Assembly (NCBI GenBank): GCA_030035585.1
Contig: CM057465.1
Location: forward strand, 28,104,001 to 28,168,000
From: Dugong dugon
Taxonomy: Eukaryota > Chordata > Mammalia > Sirenia > Dugongidae
Direction of reading: 5' to 3'
DNA length: 64,000 bases
The notes under the pieces are model-generated. The model was not told where the DNA came from. It worked only from the letters and a program-made list of their open reading frames with translations, and did not search any database. The stretch's first letter is position 1. The number at the start of each line of letters is the position of its first letter. The translations under genes were made by a program, and so were the position numbers. This document shows positions 13,901 through 28,900 of the stretch, one piece after another.

Positions 13901-16900
13901 TGCCTTTTTGGGAGAGATGGCAAAGGAGAAGAGTAGAGGAAATAATGTTCAGTTTTCCCTGTAGCATTGTCTCCCACAACCTACAAACTTAATTTATATA
14001 GAATCTGAGATGATATTATGGATTGAAATTAAATTCTAGTTTTAGACCATAAATATTTTATGTTATTAATTATTTTAGGACTCCAGTTCAGTTGTAGAAT
14101 GGACCCAGGCCCCAAAAGAAAGAGCTCATCGAGGAATGGAACATCTGAACAGTTATGAAGCAGAGTGGGACATGGTTAATACCGTTTCATATAAAAAGAA
14201 ACCACATACCAATGGAGGTATGAATTAAAACTTAAATCTTAAACTGATTTGCAACAATATACTAGTAAATAAAAGTGCAAAGAAAATTCTTTAATGTTCT
14301 TCAGTCAGGAAGGATGATTTGGTGCTTTGATTAATACATATAACTACCATATTTTTAGTTGCATCCTTTTTCATCTCTTTTTTTCTTGTTGTAATTGCTG
14401 GTGTAACGTCGAAAAAAGGCTTTAAAAATGCTTGTTATATGTCATAGTTATTAATGGTAGAAAATAGAAATGTTTAAAAATTTTTGGCTGTCTTTCCTGC
14501 ACATTTTTCTTTATCTGGTATATAAAAAAAATCATGTTATTTCATCTTAAAGCAGCAGGGGGAGATGGAGTGTACAACTAAACCATACCGTTCTAGTTTC
14601 AGTGTTTACTTGGATTTTCACCGCTCCTTGCAGTCCCCCATTACATATATTCACTGACCGTTCCCTTCTCTCTATATTTATTTATTTAAAAATGTCTTTG
14701 TTGTTATTTTTGTATAGAAGTTAAAAAATTTGATTTTGTCAAATTGTTGTTACAACCCTTTAGAGTTTGGTTTTATTCTGTTTTAAAATTATTTTAAAAT
14801 TCTATACAAAAATGTGGTGATTATCTACATGTAGTTAACAAAAAAAAAAAAAAAAACCAGCCTGACTTTACTGTGTATGTTAGTTCATGTAAGAGATGTC
14901 GTTTGTATACCATATTCCTTATATATTACTCCAGAGTTAAAATCTTAAGTTTATTTTTAATTTTTTTATTGATTTCTTTGTGTTGTATAACTGAAAGGAT
15001 GTTTTATCTCAGTGTTTTTTGGTCTAGATTTAGGATTTATCCACGTTTTAGCAGATTGGAAAGAGGCTAGCCAAAATTTACTGGCACATATATCACTACA
15101 TATATAGCATTGTTATTGAGTAAAATTGATTTTCGTTTGTGGCCTGTGGAATCATTTCATATACAGCAGTTATACTTTGTGCTTTATCATTTCTAGGAAA
15201 CAGTGGCAATTAAGAAATAAATACTAATTCACAAGCTTTTGCTAACAATTAGCTCATTCATGTGTATGTCTTTTTTTCCCTTTTCACATTCTCTTTCTAC
15301 TGAGAGGGAAGGTTCTTACTAGAACAGTGCCAAATGTCAGAGAAAGATGAAACCATAGGATTTTAGTATATGTAGCATGTGAGGTGATTTTTTACTTCTC
15401 AAAACTAGATCTTCTGGATTGGTTTATGTGAATTGCTATTTTTTGTTTTGTTGTTGCTTAATATTGTTAAATTCTTGAAAATTAAACAGGACAGGCTATA
15501 GGAATGAGCAAAAGGAGTGAGTATTCAGAATTTCATAAAAGAAGGGAGCATTACATGGATAAGAAAAGTATAATCTGACAGTAACGATCTCTTTGAGATC
15601 AGTGGTTCTCAACCTTGGCTATGCATTGAAATCACTTGGGGGACGCTTTAAAAAACTACCAATGCCTGCGTTTTCCCCAGCCAGTGAAATTACACTTTGG
15701 AGATGCAGCCTGGACATCTGTATTTTTCAAAAGCTCTCCAGGTGATTTTAATGTGCAGTCAGGCTCGAGAACCTGCATTTAGCTGTGTAGCTTAGCAAAA
15801 ACCACAGATGTAAATACTGCTTAAGTTGCTTGTCATACAGTGATTTATAAGTAAAGAGCCTTTATTTTCTAATTTTTAAAAATTGAGGAGACATTTTCTG
15901 AGTTAGCTTGAGGTTTCAGAAATTAAATTTATGCCATTATGAAACATTTTTCATATTTTAAAAATACTTTTTTCAAAGAAAAAGTTTTATTTTTCTTACC
16001 TAATAACATTTATATTTTTTACTTTGTACTTTTTTTTTTTTTTTTTTGGTGATGCACAAAAGGAAACTTGGGATGAACCTTTAAAAAATTGACTGTTGAA
16101 GACTTATTTAACTTTATATTTCATAAGAGCATTTACCTTCATATTTCATAAGCATTTATACTGCTTAGTCTTTTGTTTTTATATACTGATGTTTTGAAAA
16201 TATTTCTTCTCAGAACAGCAGACTGCCATCATGCTGTAGAAACTCATCCAAATAAAATATCATGTCCTTGATGTTAATTCTATTCAAGACATATGAAGAC
16301 TTATTGAACTATTATACTTTATTTCTGCTGTTATATTCTGTTTTCCCATGCCAGTGTGGAGATACTTTTAACATATTTGGTGACATAGTAAGTTCTTAGA
16401 ATCAATTAATTTTGTTTACCTTTTCTTTAAGGAGAAAGAAAGGAAATTTGAGTTAACTCTTGGACTCTGTTAGGTTTCCTTTTTAACCATTTCTACTCTG
16501 GTTAGCCATTGGTAGCAGACTAAATTGCAGATGACTTTTATGTTGACTTGATGCTAGGCTATTTATTTATTCACTACATCTGTGAGTCTTTACTATGTGC
16601 TAGACACTCTTCTAGGCATGGGGATATAGATGTGAACAAGTTAAAGTTCCTACTCTCATGAAGTTTGTATTCTACTGGAGGGATTTGCAGAATTTTCTTG
16701 TCATTTTTCTATCATTGTTATCAGTTTTAAGTAATAAAATGTGTGAGGCATTTTCTTTTGCATTAAATGTGTAATATGTTTCTCTTCAGTGAGGGAAAAT
16801 TTATGTAAAATCTTCACTCTTGAATATGCACAAACTTCTGTTAATTCATATAGCCTGTATATAGTATTTAATATTTTCCATATGATATTTTTTTTACTAA

Positions 16901-19900
16901 TTTTACATTAAATACTCTGAGCAATTTAAGAATTTAATTTAAAAGTTGTCTGTATTTAGTTTTTTGTTGCTGTTTTACTGCAAAGATGTTTTTGGTCTTT
17001 GCATATAATTTAGTAGTATGTATTTTCACGTTTTATTTATCCTTTCTTGGTAGTCCAAGTGCAGTCACACTTAAATGTTTTATTGAGAAATTGGAACTTA
17101 AAATTTTCCTCACTTTGCTGTCACCTTGTTAATGGTGTTATGAGCTCTATAATGTAAATACCAGTGAAACATGATGTAAAGTAGACAAGTGGGCATGTGA
17201 CACTTAATCAGGCCTAGATCCGAGTTCACCATTTGGAATGGTAGACGTTTGGCAAGTCAGGAGATAGATAAGTCACTTTAGCTTTTCTGGAATTCCTTTC
17301 AGATGGTAGTTGTTGAACTGTCCATGAAATAGTTATGATGCTTGTGTTTTTTGCACGTGGATATTTCTGTAAGCTGTGGATTTCATTGTGCCAGTTTACA
17401 AGATCTTGTTGGAGATGATGAAGTTACAGTGTTCCTGACTACAAAGGAAATTGACATATACATGCAGGTCAACACCAATGGATCTGTCTTTTGATCAGGT
17501 CCTATAGAGTTTATCTTTGTGGAATTGGTAATGTGGGACAGAATTAATGAAGATCTTGAATAACAGGATAGTATGACACTTTGTATGAATAACATTAGAG
17601 AAGATACTTTTTAAAATTTCAAAGACTTGTCATATTTATGTCTGAGTTAAAAATGTTGAAATAACCTGGTATTTTAGATTATAAATTGTAAGTGTTACTA
17701 TCATTAGTGAGGAAAAAAGTAACGTTTTTTCTTTAAATAGATAATCTTCAAGTTGCTTGTTATTAATTATGATTTGTTCATAAACCTAGGGGATTATTAA
17801 AACAGTCCACAAACTCAGAAAATGCTTTATTTTACATAGCTGTGCTTTGGTTTAAGCTGAGTCCTTAATTTAGTAGAAGGTTGATTTAGCAGAAAGATGG
17901 GGTGTATCCATTCTGTTTTGAAGCAGTCACAACTTAGTTGTCTTTTCGTCCTCAATTCCCCAGTGTTAGACTTGGGCAAATAAAATGTCTGTCTGTGTAT
18001 TCACTCCAGTGTTATTTCTTATACCAGTATGCTTACCTTCACTCTTTGTGTAGCCTAGTAAAAATAATTGTAAAAGGAAGTGGAGAAACAGTTTTGTTTT
18101 TGTTTTTGTTTTTTTTTAAGTGATTTCAAAGAGAGCATCGCATCATCTTTATTTGGGGCGAGTGGGAAAGGAAGGCTAAGATTCGTTGCATGTTTACTAT
18201 ATACTGGTGGTGTATAGTTCATTGACAAGTACTGTCTTATTTAATTCTTAGAATAGCATTGGGAGGTAAGTATAATTCTCTCTGTTTTACCAGATGAAGA
18301 AACTGAGGCTCAGAGAGATTCAATTCTTTGTCCCAAATCATATAGTAAGATGGTGATGTTGCAGTTCAAGTCCAGCCTGCCTGCCTCCAAAGCTGTGGTA
18401 ACTTTTGGGCAAACCTTATGTTTTAAATAGGGATAACAATTTTTGAATTTGTGTATGGAGGATAGCTATTTTAAAAAAATCATTCTTTTAGGAAATTGTA
18501 AATTGCCATTTATAATACAGGAGGCCATGGTAATATGAGTGTTACAGTGATTCCCTAGGTTCAACATATTTTTCTTAGGCAGTCATAAAGAGTGCTGTCA
18601 GTACCTTTTAAAAAGGTGAACAAAAATATTTTGCCCCACTTTCTTGTTTTTAAGATGCTCCAAGTCATAGAAATGGGAAAAGCAAATGGTCATTCCTGTT
18701 CAGTTTGACAGACCTGAAATCAATCAAGCAAAGCAGAGAGGGTATGGGCTGGTCGTATTTGGTATTCTGTCTAAAGGATGACGTCGTTCTCCCTGCTCTG
18801 CACTTTCATCAAGGAGATAGCAAACTACTGATTGACTCTCTTGAAAAATATGTGGTATTGTGTGAGTAAGTATCAAATTATTTTCTTTTTATTGAACTGG
18901 ATTGTTTTAGTCCCAGGGCAAACTACTTTTACTTGTCTTTGGGCCTCAGTGACCTATGTGCATGTGAGGGCATGAGTAGCTTTGTTTTTTCTGGGATATT
19001 GTCTTCTTTGGATTAGTGGCTGAATAAAATTTTGCCATTTTAATTAATTGTATCTGAGACTTTATGGTTTTTTTAAAAAAAGAGTAGTCCAGTATTTTTT
19101 TATACACATTTAAATGGACGAGGATGCACTAGTGATTTGTAGATTATGCATTTACCCAGTTTACCTTTTATTATGTATTTTCTGTTAAACATTGAGTTTC
19201 ATTTATAATGTTACAAATTTAAGCCAGGCAAGTCTAATCCTTTATAACATTATTTATAAGTAAGGAAGACAAGACCTTCTCACTTTCCAAAAGTCTGGTG
19301 TCTTATGTGTATTTGTATACACACACACCCACTCTCTCTCAGTAATTTTGGCATCTGTTACACGTCAACCACTGTTCGAGTTGCTCGATATTCAGTAGTG
19401 AACAAAACAGGAATGTCCATGGATCTCTGAGAGTTTATGGTCTTGTAAAGAATTCTGAAGAGTGAATGGCAATTAAAACTGAGAAACTAAGAGGAAGTAC
19501 AAAGTACTTTTTGGGAGCTCTGAGGGAGGAGCTTTGAGGAATGGTACCTAATTCACACTAGGGTGGGATAGGAGTCAGGTGAGACTTTCTAGAAGAAGTT
19601 AACATCTAAGTTGAGACCTGACAAATGAGTTAGCATTAGTATGAAGGACATTCTCAGAGTAAGGGTTTTAGGTAGAGGGATGAGCCACAAACGATATAAT
19701 CAAGAACAAAGTAGTTCATTATCACAGGTGTGGGACAGGGAGGGTACCAAAATTAAAGACAAGGCTAAATCTGAGTAAAGACCAGAGTATGAGGGATCTT
19801 GTAAGTCATATAAGCAGGCTGTTCTAGTCATCCAGATGAGATTATGGTGGCATGAACTAGAGAGTGACAGGAAAGATAGAAGTGGATAAATTGGAAAAGT

Positions 19901-22900
19901 ATTTAGGTAAAGTCAGATTTTGTGATTAATTGAATATGTGGAGGTAAGAGGGGGAGGGAGTGGGAACTGTGAGGATGAGCATTAACTACATTAAGGATGT
20001 CCTCATAGTACCAAAAATTGGAAGATATTGGTAGTCCTAAGCCCTTTAGGCTATGTGTTTTTTGGCATGAGATTCTCTCCCCTACCATGTTGACCTCCTC
20101 TGGCTGGCACGAGGTGTTTTCATCAGTACCAGTAACTTATAAGAATGTTAGTCCTAGTTGATGGTGAGTCTTGGATCTTGAAGCCAGAAGCTGTAAATAG
20201 GCTACCACCCAGGAGGTTAAATAGATTTTAGGAGGGACATGATTGGGGTAGAAAGTTACGGCTGGTGAGTTGCATGTGTTAAAGACTTAGGGGTGTTAGT
20301 ATATTAGCAAGCTTAGTATTAGTGTTGTGGTGTAACTATCACAAAAAAGGTCTTTTGATCTGAGACTTTGTTGATTAAAGCATAGTTTCTAGAGTGAGGG
20401 AAGTGGTAGTCCCTCTCTACTCTTTACTGGTCAGATCATACTTTGGAGAATTAGGCTCAATTTTAGGCACTGCATTTTAAATGTGCCACACTTATACTGC
20501 AAGGAAGAGATAACTGGTGTAATGAGAGGGATCAAAATGGTCACATGAAAAACATTTCCAAGAGTTGAGAGTTTAACTTAGAGGAGTCTCAGTGCAACAT
20601 TAAATAAAATCCAACCTTCTTACCATCGTCAAAGAGGACCTGTCTTGTCTTCTGTTTCTTTCTTAAACCTCATCTCATATCATTTTCTTACTTTCTAGCC
20701 AGATGGTTTTTTTCAGTTCCTGAAACACCCTAAACTCTTTCTTGTCTTAGGGTCCTTTACTCGTGCTGTTTCTTCTCCCAGAATATTCTTTTCCCTGTCT
20801 GGTATCTTTTTAATGTCACTTCCCCAGAGGGGTTTTCCCGAGCGCCTCCTCTCCCATTTAGTATACGTTCCTGCCTCCATTCTTTTTCCCTTTATCATTC
20901 CCTTGCTTGCTTCCTTCATGGCACTTACAGCATAAAATACTTTTTTCTGTTTATTTTTTTTTTTTGTATTCATCCTTTAGGACTTACGCTCCAAGAGGGC
21001 AGAGATTGCATCTATATTGTTTACGTCTTCCTAATTCCTAGTTACAGTGCTTGGCACATAATAGATGCACAGTAAATAGTAGTTGAAGGAATAAATGACA
21101 TGGTAATTATCAGTTTGACATATGCTTTTGAAAGAGTTATAAAAAGTGAGTTTTAGATTTGTTTTGTGTGACTCCAAAGAGAGAGAGTAGGAGACAGGCT
21201 TTAGCTCATGAGGCAGAGAGTGTCCTGTCCTGGATCCATTCAAGGATAGGCTGGATAACCGCTTAGGCAGACATAGGGTTTTGTGTACTTTGAATGTGTA
21301 TTGTTGGTATTTTAATGAAGATGAAACCTTGTTTCCCTTTCTGAATTTATAAACAATGAGAAACATTTTAAATATAAGAATCAGACAGATGATGATAAAA
21401 ATATCATTACTGGGGAGGCTTAGGCATGCGACTTGATAATAATTCACCTCAAACTAGTTTTGAACTCACCCAGTGATTATCACTTCTGGACAACCATGGG
21501 CCTCCCTAGTGAGGGCAGAACACTTACGACATGAATGAGAGCAGACCAGAAAGCACCTTCTGTAGTGGCAGGCAGATCCAAGAGAAAGAGACAGCCTGGA
21601 AGAGGTTATGCCAAGCATGTATGTTACTCTCTCCCCCATCTCAGCCATCAAATATGTCTCTGGGAAGAAGGAGAGTTGTTCTAATAGAAGTGCTTATTTC
21701 CATTTGGAAACATGAGGCCAGGGAAATGGTGTTCCTCCATACATGTTTTTCTTCCCCCCTTCATTCTGTAGGTTTTTCTTTTTTTTTTGATCTGATACTG
21801 CAAGGAAGAAATAACCAATGTAATGAGAGGGATCAGAATGGTCACATGAAAAACATTTGAAGGATATGGGAGTTTAACTTAGAGAAGAGGAGTCTTAGAG
21901 CAACATTAAATAAACTCTGTGCTTCTTACCGTGGTCAAAGAGGACCTGTCTTGTCTTACTTCTAACTGTTAAATCTCATCCCATGCCATTCTCTTAATTT
22001 CTAGCCACATAGTTCTTTTTTCAGTTCCTGAAACACCCTAAACTCTGCCAAGTGGTAGAAAGACAGCAGTAATCAAAAAAGATACGGCCTTTTCATGGAG
22101 TTTGTAATATTGTGGGAGACACAGGTATTAATCAACACACAAATAAGTGTAAAATTTCATCTGTGATAAGTTCTCTGAGTAAGAGATGTAGAGTACTGTG
22201 AGAGCTTACAGTAGATTAATATGTAAGTCTTAGTGTGTGAGTAGTAATTGATGCCCTCGGAGAGGATGAAATCAAATAAAGGGAGGATAAAGTGGGACAA
22301 GATGTAAGCCTGAGTCCTTAATTGCAACCTTTAATGATCTGGTCAGTGTGAAAACCAGTGGGGAGACTGGTCTCCCTATATTTTCTGCTCTTTTCATTGG
22401 ACTTTATCATTAAGTTATGATCAAACAGGGATATGGTGCTTTTTTTTGGAGGAGCAAATAGCTGTCTAAAATGACTCCTTCATAAGGCCACTTCCTTAAT
22501 ACTAGCCACTTCTCCTTTGTGTATTCTTCTGTGACATTGGGGGAGGGAGGGTTTGCTTTTTGCTTCCTGAAGGATCAGAAATGTGTAAGAACAGTACATC
22601 AAATATTTTATCTCCAAGACCCCTCTGTACTCCAGGTTGAAAATAGGCACTTTCTGTTCTCTTTCCTATCATAAATTATGTTGCATTACATTGTGCCATA
22701 GTCCACTAGAGAATTAATGAGTCGAAGTTGTAGAATAAAGATACTCCAAATAAATAATCACCAATACTAAAAAAGTCCCAGATTTGTATATGCCATCTCT
22801 CATTAGCAAATTCTTAAGAAGAAATTAAAACCCCTTGTTCTTGTTAGAATCCAAATAAATGACATTTCCAAATTTTTAAAGTTCTCGAATATTACCTCTA

Positions 22901-25900
22901 ACTTTTTCTTCTGCTAGGTATCATAGGAGTCTCATTTCCTACCCTAGAGCAATTATTCCAAGTAAAACGATGTTTTTTTATTCATTTTTGTGGTCAAAGA
23001 TTACTGCAGAGACCAGAGGGAAGGAGAGTAGCCAAGGAAAATCTTGGTTTTAGCCATACTAGGATGTTAGCCACCCAACGCCAGGGTCATCCTTCTCATC
23101 TTCTGAGTCAAAACCAGTTGAAAGAGATGTAAGAATCAGACTGGCTGTGATCTTTTTTTCTGATTAAGCTAAATTGAAGAATGTGACTTGTGTCTGTGGC
23201 CGTATTGTCTTCCTAATGTTCCCCGTAGTGCATTAGGTTTTCCTTCCCAAAGAGCAGGCCTCCCTCTCGCAAAAGCAGAGCCTGCCTTACCCCAGGGATG
23301 AGCACATTGCACGTGTGCTGGAAATGGTCAGCCTTACAAGAGCCAGAAAGGGAATGGGCCAACTATGCCTAGTTCCTTCTTTCAGTCTCTCCAGCTGGTC
23401 AGTCCAAAATGAGTCAGCTTTTGAGGCTTAATCTTTTTCAGTTGGTTTACTTATGTACTTGGCAGGGGGAATGTTATATTCATTGACGTTTGTTAGTGCT
23501 TTAACTTACCACCGTTTAAAACTTGATATTCAGTTGGATAAAAGAATGAGCCAGAAATAATTTTTTTGAACCAAATTGGTTGCTAGGATATGAATGAGGC
23601 TTATTGGTTCCAATAAAATTATTTTATATATTTCATCATTTTTATATTAATACACAAGTCTCCAAGCAGTAAAGTATTCCCCTAGAAAGCCAAGTGGTGG
23701 TATTATCATACAGTACCAACCATTTACAAGATGAAGTTCTAGTCCTTTATTTACTGCCTTTGCTATATATGTAGTTTTGTTATTGTAACTATTAACATAC
23801 CTTTCTATTTTTTATTCACCTTTTTTGATTGGTATCCTTTGCAGTGACGTTTTTAATTTTTTTTTGCCTTACATATTAGTCATTTTAAATAGCAGTATGA
23901 AATAGTTACTGCTCCATCACAGCACAAAACATTGCTCAACTATTGTAATTTTTGACTTTATTCTGAGGTTGTTGAGAAAAGGCTCACTCCAAAGCCTGGA
24001 AAGAAAGTACTTTAGAGTTTTCGGAAGATGTGCTTATATAGTTGTGATTCCAGACCACAGTTTTCTTTAAGCCCATTAGTAGGTGCTGATAGAATTACTG
24101 GTGTTAGCATCATTAAAAGTTACATCTTCCTGCTGTAATGAGTTTGAAAGTCTTGAATACTGTTGGCATGAGAGATCAACTTCTCTGAATCCATAATGCT
24201 TACAGATTAAATCAGTACGGTGACCTGTTAGGTGGAAACATTTAACAGTATTCTAGAATGCCAACCCTTGTTTTTTTTGTGAAATCCAAAGTACATCTCT
24301 TGACTGATGTACTTTTTTCCTTTTTTCCCGCCGGATTACTTTAGAGCAGCCAAGCCTAAATTTTCTCATCTCTTTCTTCCCCTTTAGCCTTCTACACTCC
24401 CATCTGCAGTCACACAGCATTGGGTATTAAAAAATGAAATATTTCCTTAAAAAAACATATTTGTAGTTGCTGGTTGGTTGGACGGTTACTTCTTCTCATC
24501 TCCAGTTTAGTGGCTCCTGTTTCAGATCTGGAGCCCAGATAGCTGAAGGTTGCATATTTGTTCCCCCTCTACATGCATAGCCAATGTTTTGGCTTCCATG
24601 ACCATTTCTTTTATTTAGATTTTAAATATTTTGACTTGATTTATTGTTAGACACAAAGTAATAGCCACAGCACCAGCAGCACTATGCCAGGAAGAAAAAG
24701 TTATTCCTGTATTATATTATTCCTATATATGAGTATATATATTCCTTTTGTTTTTTGGTGCTACATTTAAAAATTGACCTTTTCTTTTTGGTGCTACATT
24801 TAAAAACTGGCCTATCATTAAAAACATTCTTTGTGCAAATGTGTAGATCTTTGTATTGGTATCACCCCCCCCAAAAAAAGTTCAGAAAAATATCTTTAAT
24901 GAAAATTGAACGTTTTGAAAGGTACTAATTTTTTCCTACTTCAGGTGACTCAACCATAGCTCCTTTTAAAAAAAACCAAGATGGCTTATTAGCTACTATT
25001 GTTTCTGAAGATCGAGTGCTGTTTCTGACTGTGTAGCAATAAGATCATGTTTCGGATTTCGTATCTCCCTAGCATTGCTGTTACATCCTGTTATGTTAGA
25101 ATTGAGAGGAGATAACTGTTATTAAAGTTCTTATCTCAAGCATTTATAATAAACTAGAGACAGCAGAAAAATAACACATTTAATTTTTATTTTAAAGACA
25201 GAAAAGTTGTGAATTTGTTACAGCCGACTACTAAGTTATAAAACTTAGAAGAAAAAAGATTGAACAGTTCATCCGATTATGTGAAATTAGACAGTTGCTT
25301 ATTTGGAAAACATTGTATTTATTCTGTAGTTATTGAGAAAATGTAGAGATAGACTTACTTCCAGAACTTAGTAAGTAAGAATTAAAAACACTATTGACTG
25401 AGCTGTATATAACTTCGTTAAACATGGTGAAAAAAGTGTGTTTATAATTATGGTTAGTATACTGAGTGGTCTTTAAAAATTACGAAGGTATTGTATCTCG
25501 TATTTTTTAACGTCGTATATCACAATACCATTGACCAAGTTGTGGAATGAAGTTGGAAACAGTTTAAAAATAAGACATATTTTTCCTATGAGGGTATATT
25601 TTGTATACTGATGAATTCTAAAATGCCTTGGCTTTCTTTAATTTTTATGATAATCAAGGCAGATATAAGATTTTTCTACTTTAACTCTAAATGAGAATTT
25701 GGCTTTCATTACAATTTAGTACTTTTGGCTTTACCTAGAATAAAAATATACCTCAACCCTTCTACATTTGTTAATTTTATATTTTGTTTGATATAGTTTT
25801 GAAACTCATTTAAAATAGTTGCTAAATGTTTGCTAATGATATATTAATGGGAAGCTGTTCTAGAACTGGATATTTATGAAAGTATTCATTATTTATTATT

Positions 25901-28900
25901 CAGGTAGTAATTGTATGCAGTATGCTAGTATTTTCTACAAATCCCTTCATTTTATTACAGCTCTCCACAGGATAAAAGAACACTTCTTGTGAACTGTCAG
26001 AATAAGAGTCTTTCACAGTCTTTTGAAAATCTTCTTGATGAACCAGCATATGGTTTAATACAAGTATGTTTCTGAAATCTATCCTGCATTAATCTATTAA
26101 TCTGACTCCATTATTTTATATGTCTTCTACCTCTCATCTTCTCAGAGAGTACAGGAAGTCCCCGAGTTACCAACGTATGAACAACTTGTACTTGCCTTTT
26201 AATGGTATGTAAATATGCCCTCACTTTGAGAGAATTTAACCAGCCCTTACAGCAAGTTTTTCGTCACAATCACCTTCATTTGCTGCACGTGCAGCTTTTA
26301 AATTATTGAAAGACTCTGAGCCTTTTCTTGCACTAAAGTAAAGCTAAATAAGAACCGTATGCACCTGTTACAACTTACCTACAAATTCGACTTAAAGACA
26401 TGCTTAGGAACGGATCTCGTTCATAACCCGGGGACTGCCTGTACACGGAATTAGGCAGGTGTATATGGATGTGTGTAAACTTTATGGAACCAGTCCCTGT
26501 ACTTTTATAGAGGTAATAAATATGTTCCGTATTTGTTATAAGATACAGAAGCTTCCTTGTTTCTTAGTCACTCTTACAGCAAGTTTTTCCTTTATCATAA
26601 TACTGAAATTGGACATCAGTAGACTTTTATTGTCGTAGCTGTTATTGACTAGGTTTAGGGTCACTGGGTAAGCCACTTTGAATTCATCAACAGTCAATTT
26701 AGGCAAACTAAAGAGAGAGTTGTTTATTCATTCACTTATTCGTTCAACAGATGTTATCCTTACCATGTCCCAGGTCCTCTTCTGGTTTTGAAGACGGGTT
26801 AACAAGATAAAGAAGGAACTTTCAGGAGAGGGGTAGGCAAGAGAGCTAAAAGCTATTTAAAGTAAAAATAAAGGGAACTATTTTTCTAATTGTGAAAATA
26901 ATCATTTTAAAGATAGACCTTTAATAAGTGACCATTTTTGCTAAATATGAATGAGCAGGCAGTTTGGACCATAGAAGTAACCCTGGGATTTAGCAGTAGA
27001 AAAAACCTTTTGCTGTTTTCCAGTACAGCACTGTCCCAGAACAAATTGTTTGTAATTATTAATATAATTAGATTAAAATGTCAGCTCATATTTAAATATT
27101 GTGAGTTTTGGAATTTAGCTATCAAATATTTTATGTTAGATCAGTGTGGTAGTGCACACTTCAAGAAATATTTTTTTTTTGTGAAGGCAGGACTGCTAGA
27201 CAGAAGAAAGCTGTTGTGGGCCATTCACCACTGGAAAGTAAGCACTGCATATTTCTGATGTATGCAGATTGAATGTAGCCTGCAGATCATTTGTTTATGT
27301 GAAATTTAATGAATAACATTAGCTTGTCATTTATTATACTAGTTTAATCACATGAAAAGGTTGACTTAGAAAATTTAAAATTTTCTTTTAAAGAAAAAAA
27401 TTGTAATATAATCTTAGAACACTCTGTTTTAGTTCTGATTTCCCCTCTTCTCCCCTTTTAACTTTTCACTTTTGCCCATCGTGGTATTTTAATTCTTTAT
27501 TTGAATTAATAATGCTAATTTTTCTCCCTACTACATAGAAAATTAAAAAGGATCCTTATACAGCAACTATGGTAGGATTTTCAAAAGTCACAAACTACAT
27601 TTTTGATAGTTTGAGAGGCAGCGATCCTTCTACTCACCAACGACCACCTTCAGAAATGGCAGATTTTCTTAGTGATGCTATTCCAGGTCTAAAGATAAAT
27701 CAACAAGAAGAACCAGGATTTGAAGTCATCACAAGAGTGAGTGGAGACAGCTCTTACACTTTTAACAGAAGAAATGCTTTTAAATGCTGTAAAAATATAA
27801 ACTCAGTTCTGCTGATATCTGCCTTTTCCTCATAATCCTTTCTTAACTTTTTTTGCTGACTAAACTTTTTTGCTATCTCTTACAGCTAATGCATGTTCTG
27901 CACGATATTCTTGGTTTGTTCTCCATTGATTACTTATACTTTTTTTCTGTTCATGTCTGTTGGATCTCTTTGATTACCTTTTTTTTTAATTGTTGTAAAA
28001 ATATACATAACACAACATTTGCCAATTCAACATTTTTCAGGTGTACAGTTTAATGATATCAATTACATTAATCATGTTGTGCAACCATCACCCATAATTG
28101 TTGCCAAATTTTCCATCACCATAAACAGAAACTCACTGCTTCCTGAACAACTCCCCCTTTTCCCACCCTCCTATCCTTGGTACCAATAGTATCTTTGATT
28201 ACTTTTTGATGATAGTGAACTGATCGTTTCCTCGAGTGCAGAGCAGTCAGTGAATAGTGAGCCTTGCCTGTTGCCCCTGGTTCTGTCCTAATCTGCATGT
28301 TTTCTCACTAGCTACCAGAGGCAGCTGACTCTGCTCTAGGCCTCTTTTTTTTTAAGACGAGTTTTGGTCCTGAACTATGGCGAATCTTTTATGTATGCTC
28401 AACAAGGCTTTTGAATTTGGTACAATTCTGGCTTGTGCATAGCTAGAAAAATATAAATATCTAAATTGTAGTACTTAATTAAAGGGCTTATCTTGCAACT
28501 GGTATTTTTAAATTACTAACATCTGTTAATTGAATAAAAAATTGTAGAAAATGCCAAGTGGAGCTAATGGATCATGAATCAATTCTGAGAACTGCAAATT
28601 TTAGTTTGGAAGAAAAGCTAATTTTAGAATATGATTAATGGAATAATTATGTATTCTCTCTTTTAAAATAATATAGGATACCATTTAGTTTGAAGGGTTT
28701 GTTTATAGAATTTACATGTTGAATGTTCTGCACTCATGTAAGTGAAACCCAAAATAGCAAAGAACATTTTTTTAAAATAACAAATGTTTTTTAAAGTAAC
28801 AAACGTGTTTAATCTGTGGGACTTCCTATCAATGAATTTATAACCCAGTTTGTGTATTTAGAAGAGAGAAAATATATGTAATGCTAACTATTATAGTTCA

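Noticed and set aside
21031-21447. 138-residue minus-strand open frame
   Set aside because: It covers the antisense of an L2 3' end and adjoining AT-rich DNA, with no protein-like motif and no splice context.
26938-27258. 106-residue plus-strand open frame
   Set aside because: Only its 27187-27237 part is coding (TBC1D15 exon 7). The rest lies in introns and is open by chance.
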